Part shown: in pieces, positions 1 to 12,857 of the stretch
How positions within the stretch are numbered: the first letter of the stretch is position 1
How the letters are laid out: each line of letters starts with the position of its first letter
Origin: Batillaria attramentaria
Lineage: Eukaryota > Mollusca > Gastropoda > Batillariidae
Direction: 5' to 3'
Assembly: GCA_018292915.2 (NCBI GenBank)
Contig: JACVVK020000037.1
Coordinates: 396,501-460,500, forward strand
DNA: 64,000 nucleotides
Notes under the pieces: model-generated
What the model saw: the letters and a program-made list of their open reading frames with translations, nothing else
What the model was told of the DNA's origin: nothing
Databases searched by the model: none
Position numbers and translations under genes: made by a program

Positions 1-3000
1 TCTGATGTTTGGATTTAAAGGTTTTCACAGAAAGTGGTAAGCAAAGACGCTGTTACTGTTGTGGCTTGAAAGTACTTGCTTTGTTTTCTTTTGTTGCTGT
101 AAACATAATTATTGGAGTTTTGCACTGAAGTCTTTAGTTGTTGTCGTTGTTGTCTTCTTCTTCTTTGACTGAAGATGCTTCTGTTTTCAATGCTGTTCTT
201 TCCTTTTGTCCTTTGTTTACTTTGCAATTCTTTCTCTGTTTTTTCTTTTCATTTCTTTCTTTCTTCTCTTCGTTTGTTGTGATCACGTTTCGATATTTGC
301 CATTTATCATTTTTAAACACCAGCCCTGTTGTTGGTGTATTTTTATACCCCTCAGTTGTCGCTTCAGCATCTTGGAAGGGTTTTGCACTAAAAAAAATCC
401 ATGCCTTTGTTTATCGACGCTAAAATTTCTAGAATTCCTTCACAGAACATTTGTCTGATTATCGCATTGTTTATGTGGTTTATTTTTCTAACTTTACATG
501 TTCTTTATCTTTTTGCCCTTGCAAGAAACATGACCGTTCTTGCCAAATGCCTTCCACGAGGAACAACAAAAAGAAAATAAAAAAAAACTTATCGTGTAGC
601 TAAAGAGCAAAAACATTTTATCATCTGGGTAACGTGTATAAGGGCGCATACTTCATCACTCGTAAAGAACTTTCGCGCTCTTGCGACACAATACAAGGCT
701 GTATTTTGTCAAGTGATTGAAAGTGATACACTGCTCACGCTGTTTTCGTACGCTTCTCTCGTGGGTTTTAGTTGCACCACGTGGACCTCGGTAGAAAAAC
801 AAAACCCCATGGCTCTCAGTGTTTTGTTTATTGTTGGCTGTGTTTTACTTTTGTCTGCCTGTGTTTTTCTTCCTTTTTGTACCGCGGCTTCCTCGGTTGC
901 ACTAGCTCCTGTACTGGTTACCACGATGAAGATGGAAGAAAAGGAAGTGTTTAAAGTCGTGGAACTTTCGAGTGCGTTTTAGACAATGAGGCGAAAGCTG
1001 TGAAGATGATCTGATTCAGGAAAGGTATTGTCTTGGCGCTGGTCTTGCAAGTAGGGTATGGGAAAGTGGCCATGTGTTGAAATAACCTTGGCGGTGCCTA
1101 GTGCGAAATCAGCAGTACTTTCTGACCCCAGCAAGACTTTTTTGTTCTGATGTTGTGACTAGTTTTTTTGTCGCCATGAGAGTGATGGCAGCTCAGATCC
1201 AGTATACTGTATGATGAAGTGTGGAGGCCGACAGTATTTATTTATTTATTTATTTAAAAGAATTACATGTATTGATAGTTTTCGTGGCCATTGTGCTGTG
1301 TTTGTGATGCTCATATTCACCTTTTTATCACGCAAGTATGCTTTTGTTTTATTTTTTGTTTATTTTTATTTATTTTTTATTTATTTATTTTATTATGTTT
1401 TGTTTTGTTTTGTTTTTTTGTTGTTGTTTTTTTTTTGGGGGGGGGGGGGCGGGGAGGGGGGGGGGTACGTTGTGTGGATAAAGTCTGACACCCCAGTTTT
1501 CTGTCTCGACATCATTTTGCCGTTAACTTCAGATTTAACTTCCATATGGCAAATCGCACTTTTCTTGTAATGGGTGCAACATTGAAGCGTCTGTGATAAA
1601 ACTTGCAGTCATATGTGTATTGTTTCGAACAGAAGATATCTCTCCTGTAATCTCCATGAATCTCTTGTGTGTTTCTTCCCCTTCCACTCCGCCTTTCAGC
1701 CAACGGAAAAAAATGTTTACACTTCCTATCTCTCTTGTTGCCCTACTGTCGACATGCTTCGTTTGTGACACGAGAAATCTGTAGCCTCCATAATGGACAA
1801 AAGACATCAGTTGCTCCTTTAAAAAAAAGTCTCGGGAGCTGGTGAATAGGAGATGTGAGTAAGGCTTGCGTCGAGAGAAGCAGCATCCCGCGTTTACACA
1901 ACACTGCCTATCGCACACTGCAGATGGGGGCTCGCAGACGCTATCTTGAGGAAGGAGCAGGAGCAGACAATGTGCAAATTGTCACCCGGTTCGCATTTTT
2001 GTCACAGCGTAACTGCCGGACTGCACGTACTCCCCGGAGGCAGTTTTCCAGACCAGACGCCACGGTGGGCAGCACCAGCTACTCGGTGAAAAAAACGCCA
2101 CTTGCGTTATCCAAGAGAAGATAGTCGCTGTCCTGCTTAGAAGGGTGGATAGGTGTGTTAAACTTGGAGGGTTCTGTCCACCACTAATAGAAGAGGATTC
2201 CAAAGGCAATAGTTCTGTGCAAATTTTAACCAGCGCCCCTTCAATCTCGAGTCAGACGCTCGTGCACCTAAAATACACCCCCTCCCCCCCCCCCCACACC
2301 CGTTTGAAAGCAGGCGGCAGTTTCAGATGACAAAAGCCTGATAGACTGCTTATGGACGTTTTCAAGCGCGAAAATGGAGCCTTCTACTGAACTGGATTAA
2401 CAGGAACTTACTCAGGGTCCGTGGGCCCATTTCATTCATTAAATTCTAACACATGCCTACCTCACAAATAAAATCAAATCAAAGAGCTGCACCATCACCG
2501 AGTGCTATAAGGTTGAGAGAAAAATTGCACTATGTAGCTGAGCCCGTTTACCGAGATTCAGACGATGATGACGACCTTGTGGTAAGCTCTACTCCACTAC
2601 ATGCCATCGCGATGTGACTCCGTGCGCGTCCTTGTGGTGTGCGTGTGACCTGCGAGTTCGGGACACTGACATCATCTTATCTTTTAATGAAAATGATGAT
2701 GAACAAAACAGCTTCCTTGTAAATAGACGTCGGCTACTGTTCCCGCTGGCTTCCCTCGCATCTGCCCTTTCAAATGGCGGTTTGGGTCCTGTTTAACTTA
2801 CCGTCTATTTCCGTTTAGTTGCAGACAAAGGCCCTGTGTGTGCCTGGGAAAAGAAAGATTCTGTCAACAAACCAGATAAGAAATGTGGGCATGTTGCTCA
2901 ATTATCTTACAATAAGAGCTCATATTCATGCTTTTATGTGTGCTCTTGCGTACTTTCTCTCTTTATCTGAATAAGAACACGCAGTGTTACAGATGCGTCT

Positions 3001-5026
3001 TGTACGTGTAATGAGATAAACGTAACCAGTGCGACTGAGCGGCCGCTGTGGGGTTAATTTTACGCGATTAGTCAAAAAGCCAGAAACGTAGATGTGTGTA
3101 ACTGTAACATTGATAACAAAAGGGGGGCGGCTGAGTGCTTTTGAAATACACTGAAAACAGTTGTTGTCTCCGCGGAAAGCATACGCCCAGACTCGGCTTG
3201 TTTTTTGTTTGTATAGACATTTATGGCTTGATTCTCGGAGTTGACTCATTTGGCGACCTAGCTAGCCGGGCAGAGTGAGTGAGATTAGAACAGTGATGAG
3301 GTGGATGGTGTAAGAGAGAGAGAGGGGCGGGGTAGTTATGACGATGATAATGGCGGGGCATTAGGTTTAATGTCCTGATGTCATGTCTTACACATCAAAC
3401 GTGAACTCCCAAGGTGCACACTTACTCCTGGAGGCTATACTTTTATCCACCTTCGGACTGGAGTCGTTACGTTTTTCCAGACAATAGTCCAGTTTTCTGT
3501 ACACACTTAAAAGAGTTTGATTATGTGGCTGGTTGGAGTTCTGCGCCCATTTTCGACATTAAAGTGCAGAGAGTGTAAAGAGTAGAGAAACTGTAGAATT
3601 TGCCCTCCTCCCCCCTCCCCCCACCCAACCCCCAAAACACCCTAAAAGCTGAAGTACGGCTAGATATTGAGGTACGACTTTCTGCTGGTCTATAAGAGTG
3701 AGCTGTTTGGATCTGAACACACGCCCTTTACCTCAAGCTTGGTACTGTGGTGCATTCACACAGCCACGAGGACCTCCTCCTGATGGAGGCAGATGGAGAG
3801 GAAGAGAGAGAGTCCCAGTTTGAGAGCAGAAGTGTGAACAGACAACCCTTTTTTATTGATCCGCACACGCATGTCGTGATTTCTTAGCCGCAGTTCTAAC
3901 CGTACGTCCCGGGGGACGCGGATCCTGTGACAACACAATGCGCGCAATCCCTCCCGACCCCCCGGGGGGACCTGCATTATGACAAGCTTAACTCGCTCAA
4001 GAACGTGGACATTATCCACGATGGACCCGCAGCGGGAAGGGAGGCAACCCAATCAGAGAGGGTTATGGCCCTTCTCAGCTCTATCTGGCACCTATCAGCA
4101 GACGAGCTGTTGCATGTTGGGGCGAGGCTGTGGGCTGTGAGCGGCCATTGTCGCGTGGGTTATCTCACTCCATCCATCCGCCGCGCTTCTCTGGGGATCT
4201 GGCCACGCGAGACTCGCCTCGACGACCTGATGCACCTCACTGTAAACGTGCATCACCAGACGTAAGGGCATTCGGTTTGGGGAGGTGGGGTGGGGTGGGG
4301 GCTGTGTGTGGTGGGGGGGGGGGGGGAGCAGTATCGCCAGGATTATGTTGCATTCATCCTTGATATCACCCTGCTCGTCTCCAGCCTAGTGATTCGCATC
4401 TTAAACCACGCCAACCGTATCCATTTTGGCGTTGGACTGATGGGTGTGTTGGCGGTGAAAGTCTGTGGGATGTTGCGTCTTTCCTAAGCTTGTTCCTGTC
4501 TCTGTCGTTTGTCATTTTCCCGACGTTTTGCTTTATCGTGCAGGTTTTCAAGAATCTGATACAGAAGTGCACTTTGTAGCCTAGCGTGGGTTCAGTAAGT
4601 CCCTTGTTTATGGCAATGTCCCCGTATCCAGGGTTCAGATTTACAGCTGGGTTTACTGAAGGACCTTTGAATCAGTGGGGTTTTTTTTTTTTCTCTACTC
4701 GGGAAGTGCAGTTCGTGATTGCAAAAACCATAGACAGACGACAAAGCATCGTCATCATTATCATTTTGTTGGATATATTCCGACCTGACAGACATCATGA
4801 ACCTGCAAAGGAAACATTTAGTAGAAGGAACTTTGTGAGGGATGTCTGCCGTTTAAATGGCAAAACGCAGTAAATCCATGACGTGGAAAAAGACAATTAC
4901 GTCAAAGCCTTTCATCTTGAAATCACCCCTTTCCCCTTCAAACGACGTCATGGACCTACTGTGTTGTGCCACTGCACGGTAGTTCTGTGTGTGAAAATCC
5001 ACATCGTTTTTCTTTGGTTTTGGTTT

Positions 5027-5059
<33 letters not shown>

Positions 5060-5200
5060 GTAAGCTAGAGCAGTGGTACATGATTCTTGGGCATTATTTT
5101 GGTTGGAAGAGAAGCAGAGGAAGTGACGCAAGGTCCCAAGAAGGTTGTGGAGAGAACACTACTTACTACATTTCCTCGTTGGACAACTGAACGTTTTTGA
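1..5200. other. Non-coding sequence upstream of the SoxD coding exons
   Basis: No frame here looks coding. The stretch holds T-rich low-complexity DNA (about 1240-1440), a G tract with few interruptions (about 1437-1465), C-rich runs near 2280 and 3600, a G tract near 4310-4326 and a TTG repeat near 5025-5057. It could be intergenic or a 5'-UTR intron of the SoxD gene. I could not place a promoter or first exon. Confidence 0.5.
5024..5058. repeat. (TTG)n microsatellite
   Basis: A short uninterrupted GTT/TTG trinucleotide run. It produces Gln-rich and Val-rich spurious frames on the two strands. Confidence 0.9.
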
Positions 5201-6300
5201 GTCTGAGTGAGGAACACTCATAGAGGGGTCGTGTAGTCAGTCGTTCGCTGTCCGTTTCCTGCTCGGTTCCAGAAATCTGGCCACTTTGTCTTGTTTGCTG
5301 TGATGACTCGCAGAATGAATCGCCGTAACAAAGACCGGCGGAGGCTCAGGACCGGCTGCGTCATGTCATTATCTCCCCTTGCACAACAGCCAACAACAGG
5401 CAGAATCAATTATCTCCCCTATCCCATCGGCTGCCCCGAGTTATCTGTTCCTTGCACAATCTCGTCCATTGTTTCACCTTGTGCAATCAATCGGCTGTCT
5501 GTGTGTGGCATCGGGTCAGGGGGAATGTCCAACAGCAGTGACGTCCCCTGGCATGAGTTGCTTCCCCTGTGGGTTGGGTCTAATCTCCAGCAGGAAGCCT
5601 GCAGACTCGCGTCTAATGTGGCCTTTGAAAGATGGACAGGGGCACAGATCATCAACAGACATTAGAGAGAGGCAGGCAGGAGCGAGCCTCCCTTCTGTCT
5701 TCTGATAAGAGTTTCTCTTGTTGCACTTAGTGGGAGAAGAATGGGAGGAGATAGGAAACAATTGCTAAAGGCTCGGGGAGAGCAGATTACGCGGAGACCT
5801 TGTGCTGAGGGTCACGTGACCGACTGTGGAGAAGGGCGATAACACAGACAAAGGCTAACACTCGGATTCGGTAGCCAGGAAACAAGGCAGCTTTCATCTG
5901 CACGTCATCTGTGATAAGATTGCTGTGGAGACTTCTGTGGGGGGAACTGTTCACGTTTTATGGGATTTGCCACACGCGAGAACTCATGGGGGAGATGGAA
6001 CTCGAAACGCGCGCGACAGGTGGATGGTCGCACTGGTGGAGATTGATGCTGGCAAACGCCTCTTGTTTTCTGACTCATCTTCCTGAATATGATCTGACAG
6101 CGAGCAGAATTCATACATGACTCGTTTGATTCGTGCGGCCAAGTGCGCGATGTCTTTTCTCAACTGGATGGAGTCTCGGTTCCTAGGGAACGAATTGCTC
6201 GTACGGAAAACATAGACTATCATGAATCGGGGCGCATGAGTGAATCTGCAGTGTGAATCGTTATTTGGTATTTTGTGGTGGTTTTTCAACATTTGTGCTA
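5200..6300. promoter_or_regulatory. Motif-rich candidate cis-regulatory region
   Basis: This kilobase is low in simple repeats and fairly rich in C+G and CpG compared with its flanks. It contains two TTATCTCCCCT motifs (5369-5380 and 5410-5420), several GATAAG motifs (for example near 5704 and 5914) and a palindromic GTCACGTGAC E-box at 5811-5820. It lies 1-2 kb upstream of the SoxD start codon, so a promoter, 5'-UTR exon or enhancer is possible. No TATA box, initiator or exon border could be defended. Confidence 0.3.
5811..5820. promoter_or_regulatory. Palindromic E-box GTCACGTGAC
   Basis: A perfect ten-base palindrome containing CACGTG, the core bound by bHLH-zip factors such as USF, MITF and Max. 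Function is inferred from the motif only. Confidence 0.3.
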
Positions 6301-7384
6301 GTGTTGTGAGAGGTTTGCTGGTTGCTGAGTAGCAGTTTTTAGTGTGTTGTTTTTACGTCAAGAACACCTCTCTCTCTCTCTCTCTCTGCATGCCATCTAC
6401 GCAGAGCGTATCTTGAGCATGTCAGGGGCCGCATATAAGAAAGCAACAGGAGCGGAGTTTACGTGATTGTGAAGTCTAAACTGGCACCCCTGGTCGGAGG
6501 CAGCTTGAATCGGTTGTGATGGCGCCGATTCTCTACTTGCCTTTAATGGACTGGAGTCTAGCTGGGGTTAAAGATCGCTGCTCCTACACAGGATTCCCAT
6601 TTTCTGCACAATTTGTCTTGTGGACCGTGATCTGATCTCGGCGACCTTGGGAGATGGGGGGGAGAAGCTGGTAATGCTGCCGCCTCCAGCCCTTTGTCAT
6701 CCGGCAGGAGATATATGGCGGACGGCAAGACTTTGTCCATATCTTTGTGCGCGCTACTTGTGTTTAAAGACTCGGAGTAATGGCGTGGATGAAGCGGTTT
6801 GAAGATAAACTTCTAGGGGATATCCCCTTGTTCATTAATCAGGCAGGCTGTCAGTCGCTGTACTTTCTGTTCGTTACGATTACGTTCCTGTCCCAATTGT
6901 GGAAGGAGAGTTTCGTGTAGTTCGGTGTTGACTTTTTCCTAGCATTTGGAAAATGTAGTTTATCGAAAAATATTAGAGTTTTTGAGTCATCTTTTTGCAA
7001 CGTGTTTCTGAAATATTCCTGGTGCGACTTTCGGCACGACAGGTGCATGTATGATGATAGTCGCCTGTTTGGTTTCCCGTGCACAACGTCAGTAAAACAC
7101 GTGGACACTATTAACTTCTATCAACAGACGGACAATAGTGCTATACGTTTTTTAGATCTCACTGAACTGTTTACAGAAACCTACAGTTATTTTGTATTTG
7201 TGCCTGGGGAACCCTATTCGCGAGTTTCTGAAAGATACTTTTGACCTGTTGCGTGTAACAGATAGTGTGTATTTTGTCTAAGGTATTATTTGACCCAAAG
7301 TCTGCGGAATACTAGAGCATCTGTGCGGAAAATCACTTTCTTAACAGTGATTTGGTGTTGACAGAATTTTGTTGTCTGTTTCAG
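6301..7384. other. Non-coding sequence ending in the SoxD exon-1 acceptor
   Basis: A short CT repeat lies near 6367-6388. The rest shows no coding signature or recognised repeat. The segment ends with the acceptor tgtctgtttcag at 7384, so its 3' part must be intron if transcripts begin upstream. Confidence 0.55.
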
Positions 7385-8063
7385 GAGCATGTCTTCTAAG
7401 CGGAAAAACACACCGACCAAGCTAGCCAAGGACGACGGGGCACTGCTAGAGCGTCACGTGCTGAACACTTCCGGTTCCTGTCTTGGGTTGTCTCCCCCTC
7501 CTTCCGGCGTCGTCTGGGATTCCCACTCGGACTCGCATCTCTCCGACGCCAACTCGCGCTCTCGCCACAGCGACAACGAAGTAGACAGTAACGACAACAA
7601 CTTGGACACCGTCGACTCTGAGTTCGTCACTGACGCACCGCCCAGCAAACGTCATCGGCTGTCTCAGGACAGTGCTGGGGAGGGGGCAGGTGGCGGAGAG
7701 GGTGGGGATAGTGTGAGTGATGGTGAACCTGTGCCACCGGAGCTGGACTCAGAAGCCATCCGCAGCGACTCGCCCTCCAGTTTCCTGAACAACGAAAGCA
7801 ACAACAACACAAACGGAGTTTCATCCCTCTCCCCGACCAAGTCCGCGCTAGGTCCACAGCGGAAGTCCATGGAGTCCGTGTTACGGAGACTGAATTCTCG
7901 TACTGCCGACATGCCGGCGGAAGTCGACACCGGCAAGGTGTACAACTCTGTGCACTCAGTGCTGGCAGGGGACAGCACCCTGCACGAGAAGGAACGACAA
8001 ATCAGCGAGATGATCGCCCAACTGCAGAACATCAAAGAGAATCTCAACAGACAGAAGGCAGAG
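7385..8063 (+). CDS. SoxD: SoxD (Sox5/6/13-type) transcription factor, first coding exon
   Basis: The reading frame opens at ATG 7389 and runs 225 codons to a donor (GAG|GTAGGA, intron starts at 8064), ending in phase 0. A pyrimidine-rich acceptor (tgtctgtttcag) ends at 7384, so only four untranslated bases precede the ATG and at least one upstream 5'-UTR exon is implied. The protein starts MSSKR, as in vertebrate SOX5. Residues 40-130 are rich in Ser, Asp and Asn, and a basic SKRHR at 86-90 could be a nuclear localisation signal. Residues 154-171 (GPQRKSMESVLRRLNSR) resemble the SoxD segment around TPERRKGSLADVVDTLK. Residues 200-220 (EKERQISEMIAQLQNIKEN) match the start of the SoxD leucine-zipper coiled coil (AEKERQL..MI.QL..L.E.L), which mediates dimerisation. 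SoxD proteins are nuclear HMG-box factors; the HMG box lies outside this exon. Codon use and CpG content differ clearly from the flanking introns. Recognition was by eye from family knowledge; exon borders are strong. Confidence 0.86.
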
Positions 8064-8078
8064 GTAGGAATGGACCAC

Positions 8079-8206
<128 letters not shown>

Positions 8207-8247
8207 TTTGTTAGTTGCTACCTAAACCAAGCGAAAGCAATAGATTC

Positions 8248-8510
8248 CACACATTTTCGCACCGCGCATGAGTATTCCACGTTCGTTTTTGACTCTTTTT
8301 CGTTTTGGCCCTGGCGAATCAGGCAAGACTAAGGGATTCCTTGACGGCTCTTACTGCAGCGAACATGAGTATTATCAAAGTTCAACTTTCTCACTAAGCC
8401 AAATTTAAATCCACGCAGACCTCAATTAATGATGGTGTTTTTAGTGAGCCCACTGGTGCACAACCCCAAACCTTCTTGGCAGGAATTGAGTTAAAGACAA
8501 TCTAACGATG
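8248..8510 (+). repeat. Unnamed dispersed repeat, copy A
   Basis: This stretch aligns by eye along its whole length with 12142-12396 in the same orientation. Shared blocks include ACCGCGCAYGAGT, CAGGCAAGA, a TTCCTTGRCGGYTCTTRCTGCAGC-type block, GCCAAATTTAAATCCACGCAG and GGCAGGAATYGAGTTAAA. It ends in a GAT/ATG-rich tail (8505-8537). No inverted termini were seen. The reverse complement carries a weak TTTAACTCGATTCC block that could be a degenerate pol III B box. The class is unknown. Confidence 0.75.
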
Positions 8511-8537
8511 ATGATGATGATGATGACGATGATGATG
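8505..8537. repeat. (GAT)n tract after dispersed repeat copy A
   Basis: An ATG/GAT trinucleotide run with one GAC interruption directly follows the unnamed dispersed repeat. It may be the element's tail. Confidence 0.85.
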
Positions 8538-9427
8538 GAGCTGGTGGCGTAGATGATGCGTTTGTCTGTTTGTTTGTTTATCTGTTTGTTTAGTTAGATT
8601 TTAACGCTATGACCCTTTGTGACTTTTGAAGGGGTATGTGTGAAGAATAGCTGTTTGGTAGTAAGCAGTCACATCACTCGCTTCCGAAAATATAGCACGA
8701 TGAGTCTGGCGACTAACCGACTTTAGCCAGTCATTAGCGAAACACCTTAACTGAGAGCAGCTAGCCTCTACTTGTGTTTCATAAGCGTGATGGCCTCACA
8801 CGAGGAAGCTATTTCGCACTTCATCTTCTTCGGACTAACGCCTTTTCTGTGGATGGGGTCACTGGCCGTAAGTTTTTAGCCGCAGTCTTCCCAGAAAATC
8901 TCTTGCAGTCGTTTTAGACTAATGGGTCTGACTCGCTTCTGTTTACGCGTGCCTAGAATTAGCCGTTGGCATCAGACGGGAAACAATTGCTCCACAGATA
9001 CAAAGCGTGGAATTCATTCATTTCAAACTCTTCCTACAGGCCACAAAACGCGATAGGGCTGAAGATGCGCGAGACAGAAGAATGCCCCCTCTCCGCATCG
9101 CGCCATTTTCATTCCATTTTTATTTGCAACTCATCAGAGAGTTCTGGCAGATAGCATCGGAGCAGCTAAAATACTACACGCGCTTTATCCTCGCCTAGTT
9201 TTAATTTTCCCCCTTTTATTTGGGGGCCGTGTGTTTGGATAGTTCCAACCGCTGGCGGCAAAGTGCCAGAGACACAGCGCGAGGCTGAGGAATCTTACAC
9301 AAATCAGAGCAACAAGCCAGGGGATGGGGTAAATTGTGTGTGAAAATGAAAATAGAAAAGAATGGAAAGAAAAGAAAGGGACAGATCGGGAGATGTGCGA
9401 GCCACACACCCAGATAGCGTTGCGCAC

Positions 9428-9430
<3 letters not shown>

Positions 9431-9480
<50 letters not shown>
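9431..9480. repeat. (AG)25 microsatellite
   Basis: An uninterrupted AG dinucleotide run. The flanking frames that read Arg-Glu or Ser-Leu repeats are not genes. Confidence 0.95.
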
Positions 9481-9485
<5 letters not shown>

Positions 9486-9602
9486 TCTTGTTTGTTTGTT
9501 TTGTTGTTGTTGCTGTTGTATTGTTTTGTTTTTGTGGGATTTCTGTTTGTTTGATAGTGTTTTGTTTAATGTGAGACAAAGTGGAAATCGCTGTTTACCG
9601 CA

Positions 9603-9638
9603 AAGCCCTCATCTCCCTCGCGAAGCCCTCATCTCCCT

Positions 9639-9716
<78 letters not shown>
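9603..9716. repeat. Duplicated 19-mer followed by (CGCA)n(CA)n
   Basis: A short unit (AAGCCCTCATCTCCCTCGC) occurs twice in tandem at 9603-9640. It is followed by about thirteen CGCA/ACGC tetranucleotides and then a CA run. Confidence 0.92.
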
Positions 9717-12141
9717 GCTCTAGGAAAACCACCTTTTACTGACCCTTCCCGGTTATCGACCGTTCACGACAATAGCCGTGCTGTATGACGATGTACTAGA
9801 TCAGTTTGAACTATACAGGCCGCCCCCAGCACGACTGACCATTCCCGATTGTTTATGCGCGTGTCTGGACCACTGCTCTTTCCTTGCACGTGTAGACAGG
9901 TGAGAACCTTTTGTTCTCTTGTCGGCATTCCAACGACAGGTGCTCCGACTGTTCACACAATCCACTCTGAATTAGCTCCCCTGCCGTGTTTAGCTTTCCC
10001 CTGTTGGTTTCCGCCAGGAGCGAATAAACTACCTGTCTGCGATTTCAAGGAATAAGCTTGATTTGAGATGCGCCCTTGTTCGCTCCTGCTCTGTTTATTT
10101 TAACTCCCGGTTTCAAACGCTTTCCTGTTACAGGATGAATGTGACTGCGAATTTCGCATTCTCGCACGTCGGCCAAGTCCTCGGCCGCGACCAAGTTTTG
10201 TTTTTGGAAAAAGAATGGTATGAAAATTCAGAACCACTTATAAAGGGGGGGGGGGGAGGGGAGAGAGAGAGAGAGAGATGTCAGCCAAGCAAATGGAACG
10301 TGGAAATGTAGAAACTAGTGAGAGAAAAATTGTAATGTTGCCAATAAGAATGGGCAATCCGTGGAGATTCGGTTCTTGTGGCGCAAAAAAATGCATCCGC
10401 ACACAGGTGCCGATGATCAGGACCGCAGATCAGCTGTCAAAATTATTTCATTGGATGGTAACCCAAGTACGTGTCAGGCAGATACTAGGAATACCAAAAA
10501 TACGAGCAGGTGGTGGGAATGCAATTCCTATTCAGATGTCACACCCTCCTGATTTGTTTTTATTTAATTACTCTTGTTTTGCAAAATCATAGTCACGGGT
10601 TTTTGATTTCTTGCACTTAGTGTTGTATGCCTAGATCACTAGCTGAGATATTTGTCCACCCTTGTAAAACATTAGCGTCTCAGTTGTTTAATCAAAGCTG
10701 ACTTTGAAAGTTGTTTCTCTGACAGTTGAATTTTTGGTTTAAACATTTTAATTCACTGAAGCCGGATCACCTTCAAGCAGTAAACAGTATTACGTTGAAA
10801 AGAGCACAAGAAGTAAAACTTATATACGTGCTCATCTAAACCAGTTTAATTAGTTGAATTTTTGAAGTCACAGACTGAGAGAATGCCGCGCGCATAACTT
10901 TACGCTGTTTAAGGTGCAGTATAAAATTGTGTTGAATTCTGCATCACTTTATAAACACGATGAGACGTAGACAACAGAGGACATTAAGTTGTACATAGCC
11001 TCATGTTTATGTGACAATGCCTCTCAGGGGCAGACACTGCGAGAAAGGGTTTTGTCGGCGTAACAGTTAGTTATGGCTGCGTAACACACGACGTATCCTC
11101 CAATCAGAAGCAGAGACACAACAGGCAACACGATACGTGATAGATCCAGCGTGAGATATGAAGCAATGTAACCCGACAAGATCTGGATGGCAACGAGGGA
11201 GCGGAAATGGCTCCTGATCGCCATTACTCAACTAATATTCATATCTTAGAGTTGGGTTGGGCTAAAAAAGACGGCATTTCCTGCATGTCTCATATAATGA
11301 TGATGTTTATCTTCCATTCCGGGAGGAGGAGGAAAAAAAAAAAGAAAAAAAAAAGATTTTTGGAGCGCTTGTTGCTGTCAGTTTCTATGTTCATTTGTAG
11401 TTTTCTGTACAAAAGAGTCGTTGCTTTCTTATCGTTTCGTTTTCTTTCTATTTAATTCATCAAAACACAGAATAAAATCTGAAAACAGCGGCTGTATAAC
11501 ACTTCTCTAGAAAATTCTTATGGTGTACAGGATCACTTATTCACAGCTCTTTGCAAAACAGAAGTTCACGGGTTTTCATTCATTCTTGTTGTTATTTCTT
11601 TCCAGACAGCGTTGAAATTTAAAGGCGGAATATTTTTCATGTAAGCTTTTGATACAGAGATTTTAGGGAACGTTTCACAAACACTGTATGGGGAAAAAAA
11701 AACTGTTGTATAGTTATTGTAAACGCCAGTAGAGCCATCTTGTCTGTGACGCGATCCTTGACACTAATTTATTGGAGTACTAATGCGATTTATTGCGCTG
11801 ATATCGTCATGCCACGTGCACTGTCTCGTCTTCCATAATCTTAAAATAGTAACACCCTGATCTAATTTTAGTGCTTGACTCTATTAGGAAACTTGAAAAA
11901 GCCACATTTCTGACAGACGCCTTGAGGAGGTCGTGTGAGGAAGTGGGATAGGTGAAATGGGAGGGGATGTCATAAATTTGCCGTGATTAAGTTGGTAAAC
12001 AGGCCTAAGCGCCATGACTTTCATGAACTTTTATGTCCTTTTTCTTTTAACCATTAGATGAATGTCATGGGCGAGGGTTGCACGTTGCGTGTGTCATCGT
12101 TTGCTGACACGCGTTTCCAAAAGCTTTCATACAAGAACTTA

Positions 12142-12396
12142 ACACATTTCGTACCGCGCACGAGTGTACCACGTCGTTTACTCTTTCTCGGTGTTGGTCG
12201 TGTGTGTGAAATTCAGGCAAGATTAACGGTTCCTTGGCGGTTCTTGCTGCAGCAAACACGAGTATAATGAAAGTGCAGCACTCCCACTAAGCCAAATTTA
12301 AATCCACGCAGATTATGATTTTTTAAAAAGTGCGGCTTCTGGTGCATAACTCCAAACTTACATGGCAGGAATCGAGTTAAACATATATACAATGAT
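12142..12396 (+). repeat. Unnamed dispersed repeat, copy B
   Basis: Same family and orientation as 8248-8510. The copies differ by scattered substitutions and several short indels, so the insertions are old or the family is diverse. It ends near ACAATGATG, comparable to the ATG-rich tail of copy A. Confidence 0.75.
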
Positions 12397-12652
12397 GTGT
12401 ACATCACATGAATATGGTTTTTGAAATGGGCACCATATGGTGATCTAGTCGAGTGACTAGCTGTATTGTTCTACCGAGTTAATACCATGGCAAATGGACC
12501 ATATTCTTTAACGAAGGTAGTATTATGCCTTGTTTTTACGCTTTCGTTTTTAACTGGACGCCATTGTGTGTAAGTCCTTGTCTGAATAAAAAAAAAAAAA
12601 AAGTGGAAAAAAAGCCTTCCAAGCTAAAGTTATGCATAGTAATGCAAGAGAA

Positions 12653-12857
12653 TAGTGAGACTTAGTAAGACTTCGTAAGGAGGACTTCGTTGAGCAGCGT
12701 AACCCATTTACATGTAAATTAGGCTCACACGGCAGAGGCCGCGAGCTGCTAACGCGCTGCGATTAGCTAATGGTACCCGTAACGTGCCTAATTTACATGC
12801 AAGTGGGTTACGCTGCTCAGCGAAGTTCTCCGTACGAAGCCCTACTAAGTCTCACTA
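12653..12857. mobile_element. MITE-like element with 72-bp terminal inverted repeats, copy 1
   Basis: The left arm (12653-12724) and right arm (12786-12857) are reverse complements with about 65 of 72 bases matching, separated by a 61-base loop. Both arms share TAGTGAGACTTAGTA, GAGCAGCGTAACCCA and CATGTAAATTAGGC blocks. The element has no coding capacity. A second copy in the opposite orientation lies at 57272-57665. I saw no clear target-site duplication, so the transposase superfamily is not assigned. Confidence 0.82.
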
